The translations under genes were made by a program, and so were the position numbers. Below the pieces are notes generated by a model. It was not told where the DNA came from and did no database searches. It was given only the letters and a program-made list of their open reading frames with translations. Below, one piece after another: positions 63,474 to 64,000 of a DNA stretch of 64,000 bases (the first letter of the stretch is position 1; every line of letters begins with the position of its first letter). This DNA is from Caulobacter sp. 602-2 (GTDB lineage: Bacteria > Pseudomonadota > Alphaproteobacteria > Caulobacterales > Caulobacteraceae), in the NCBI RefSeq assembly GCF_011043625.1, contig NZ_JAAKGT010000008.1, positions 62,001 through 126,000 of the forward strand. Direction: 5' to 3'.

Positions 63474-64000
63474 TTACGCCCCCTTGTCGAGCTGACGCGA
63501 GATAGCGTTCATCAGTTCAGCAACGAAGCCTTCCGAGCGGGTGCCGAAAGCCGAGATGCGGGTTTGGAAGTAGTTGTAGAAGATAACGGCCGGGATAGCG
63601 GCGAACAGACCGATACCGGTGGCGAGCAGGGCTTCAGCGATACCCGGGGCCACGACGGCGAGGTTGGTCGTGTTGGTGTTCGCGATGCTGATGAACGAGG
63701 TCATGATCCCGTACACCGTACCGAACAGACCGATGAACGGACCGCCCGAACCGACCGAAGCCAGGAACACCATGCCGCCCGACAGACGCTTGGCGAGCGA
63801 GGCTTGCACGGCGTTGATGGCGTAGGTGGCGCGGGCCAGGGTCGAGTCGCGGTGTTCGCCGCCGACTTGCAGACCGGCTTGACGCGACAGTTCGACTTCT
63901 TGGGCGGCCGCGGCGGCCATGTCGGCCAGCGGGTTGCCTTCGAATTCTTCCGACGAGCCGATGCGGGCGATGTCGGAGATCGAACGGGCGCCGCGGAAGG
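63474..64000 (-). CDS. exbB: ExbB motor protein (partial, N-terminus beyond window)
   Basis: At least 175 residues of a MotA/TolQ/ExbB proton channel. Visible: MVFLASVGSGGPFIGLFGTVYGIMTSF and LLATGIGLFAAIPAVIFYNYF, the two conserved later helices with the G-x-x-x-x-G pattern. The coding frame continues past the window end. First gene of exbB-exbD-tonB. Confidence 0.95.
   Translation of the reverse strand, partial: FRGARSISDIARIGSSEEFEGNPLADMAAAAAQEVELSRQAGLQVGGEHRDSTLARATYAINAVQASLAKRLSGGMVFLASVGSGGPFIGLFGTVYGIMTSFISIANTNTTNLAVVAPGIAEALLATGIGLFAAIPAVIFYNYFQTRISAFGTRSEGFVAELMNAISRQLDKGA

Overview
The window is high-GC chromosomal DNA of an alphaproteobacterium that reads as a Caulobacter (C. 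crescentus/C. segnis group). The evidence is a full-length podJ polarity gene, GANTC (CcrM) sites around its start, TonB-dependent receptors of the Xanthomonas/Caulobacter type, a zwf-pgl-edd-glk Entner-Doudoroff operon, and a tRNA-His with A73 and no encoded G-1. No prophage, IS element, CRISPR array or rRNA operon was found. It is core chromosome salted with short palindromic repeats.

Layout. 1-6.9 kb: partial MFS transporter, metG, a polysaccharide deacetylase plus GH16 glucanase pair, then an EF-hand protein and a DUF4198 protein divergent from a HutA-like TonB receptor, with Fur-box-like inverted repeats between them. 9.5-14.9 kb: translationally coupled yqaA-like/dsbB/coq7, an M1 peptidase, a VanZ-like protein and an esterase lipoprotein. 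14.9-22.2 kb: an M19 dipeptidase-like protein behind a MarR regulator, a lone HTH protein, a DinG-family helicase and an M28 peptidase. 22.3-25.7 kb: lhr-pdeM DNA-repair pair; the helicase gene carries two palindromic repeats inserted in frame. 26-32 kb: small membrane proteins, podJ and an MprF-like protein. 32.4-37 kb: two acyl-CoA dehydrogenases around a DsbA-like isomerase, a PNPOx-fold stress protein and a Crp/Fnr regulator.

37-54 kb is a sugar-catabolism block: pyk, a GH3 beta-glucosidase, a flavin-dependent halogenase, a TonB receptor, an acyltransferase, a LacI regulator, and glk-edd-pgl-zwf. A shared operator (TGACARCGYTGTCA-like) lies before the GH3-pyk unit, the receptor-halogenase unit, lacI itself and zwf. 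I infer one local regulon: the receptor imports a glucoside, the GH3 enzyme releases glucose, Glk/Zwf/Pgl/Edd feed the Entner-Doudoroff route, and Pyk completes the lower end.

54-64 kb: a GNAT enzyme, small proteins, a transglutaminase-like protease, a TetR-controlled MFS/HlyD/NodT tripartite efflux operon, tRNA-His, and tonB-exbD-exbB (exbB runs off the end), which energises the receptors upstream.

The most unusual observation is the pair of in-frame palindromic element insertions in lhr, one of them flanked by an 11-bp direct repeat. The five-operator LacI regulon, which includes a halogenase, and a terminator-like hairpin in the GH3 leader come next.
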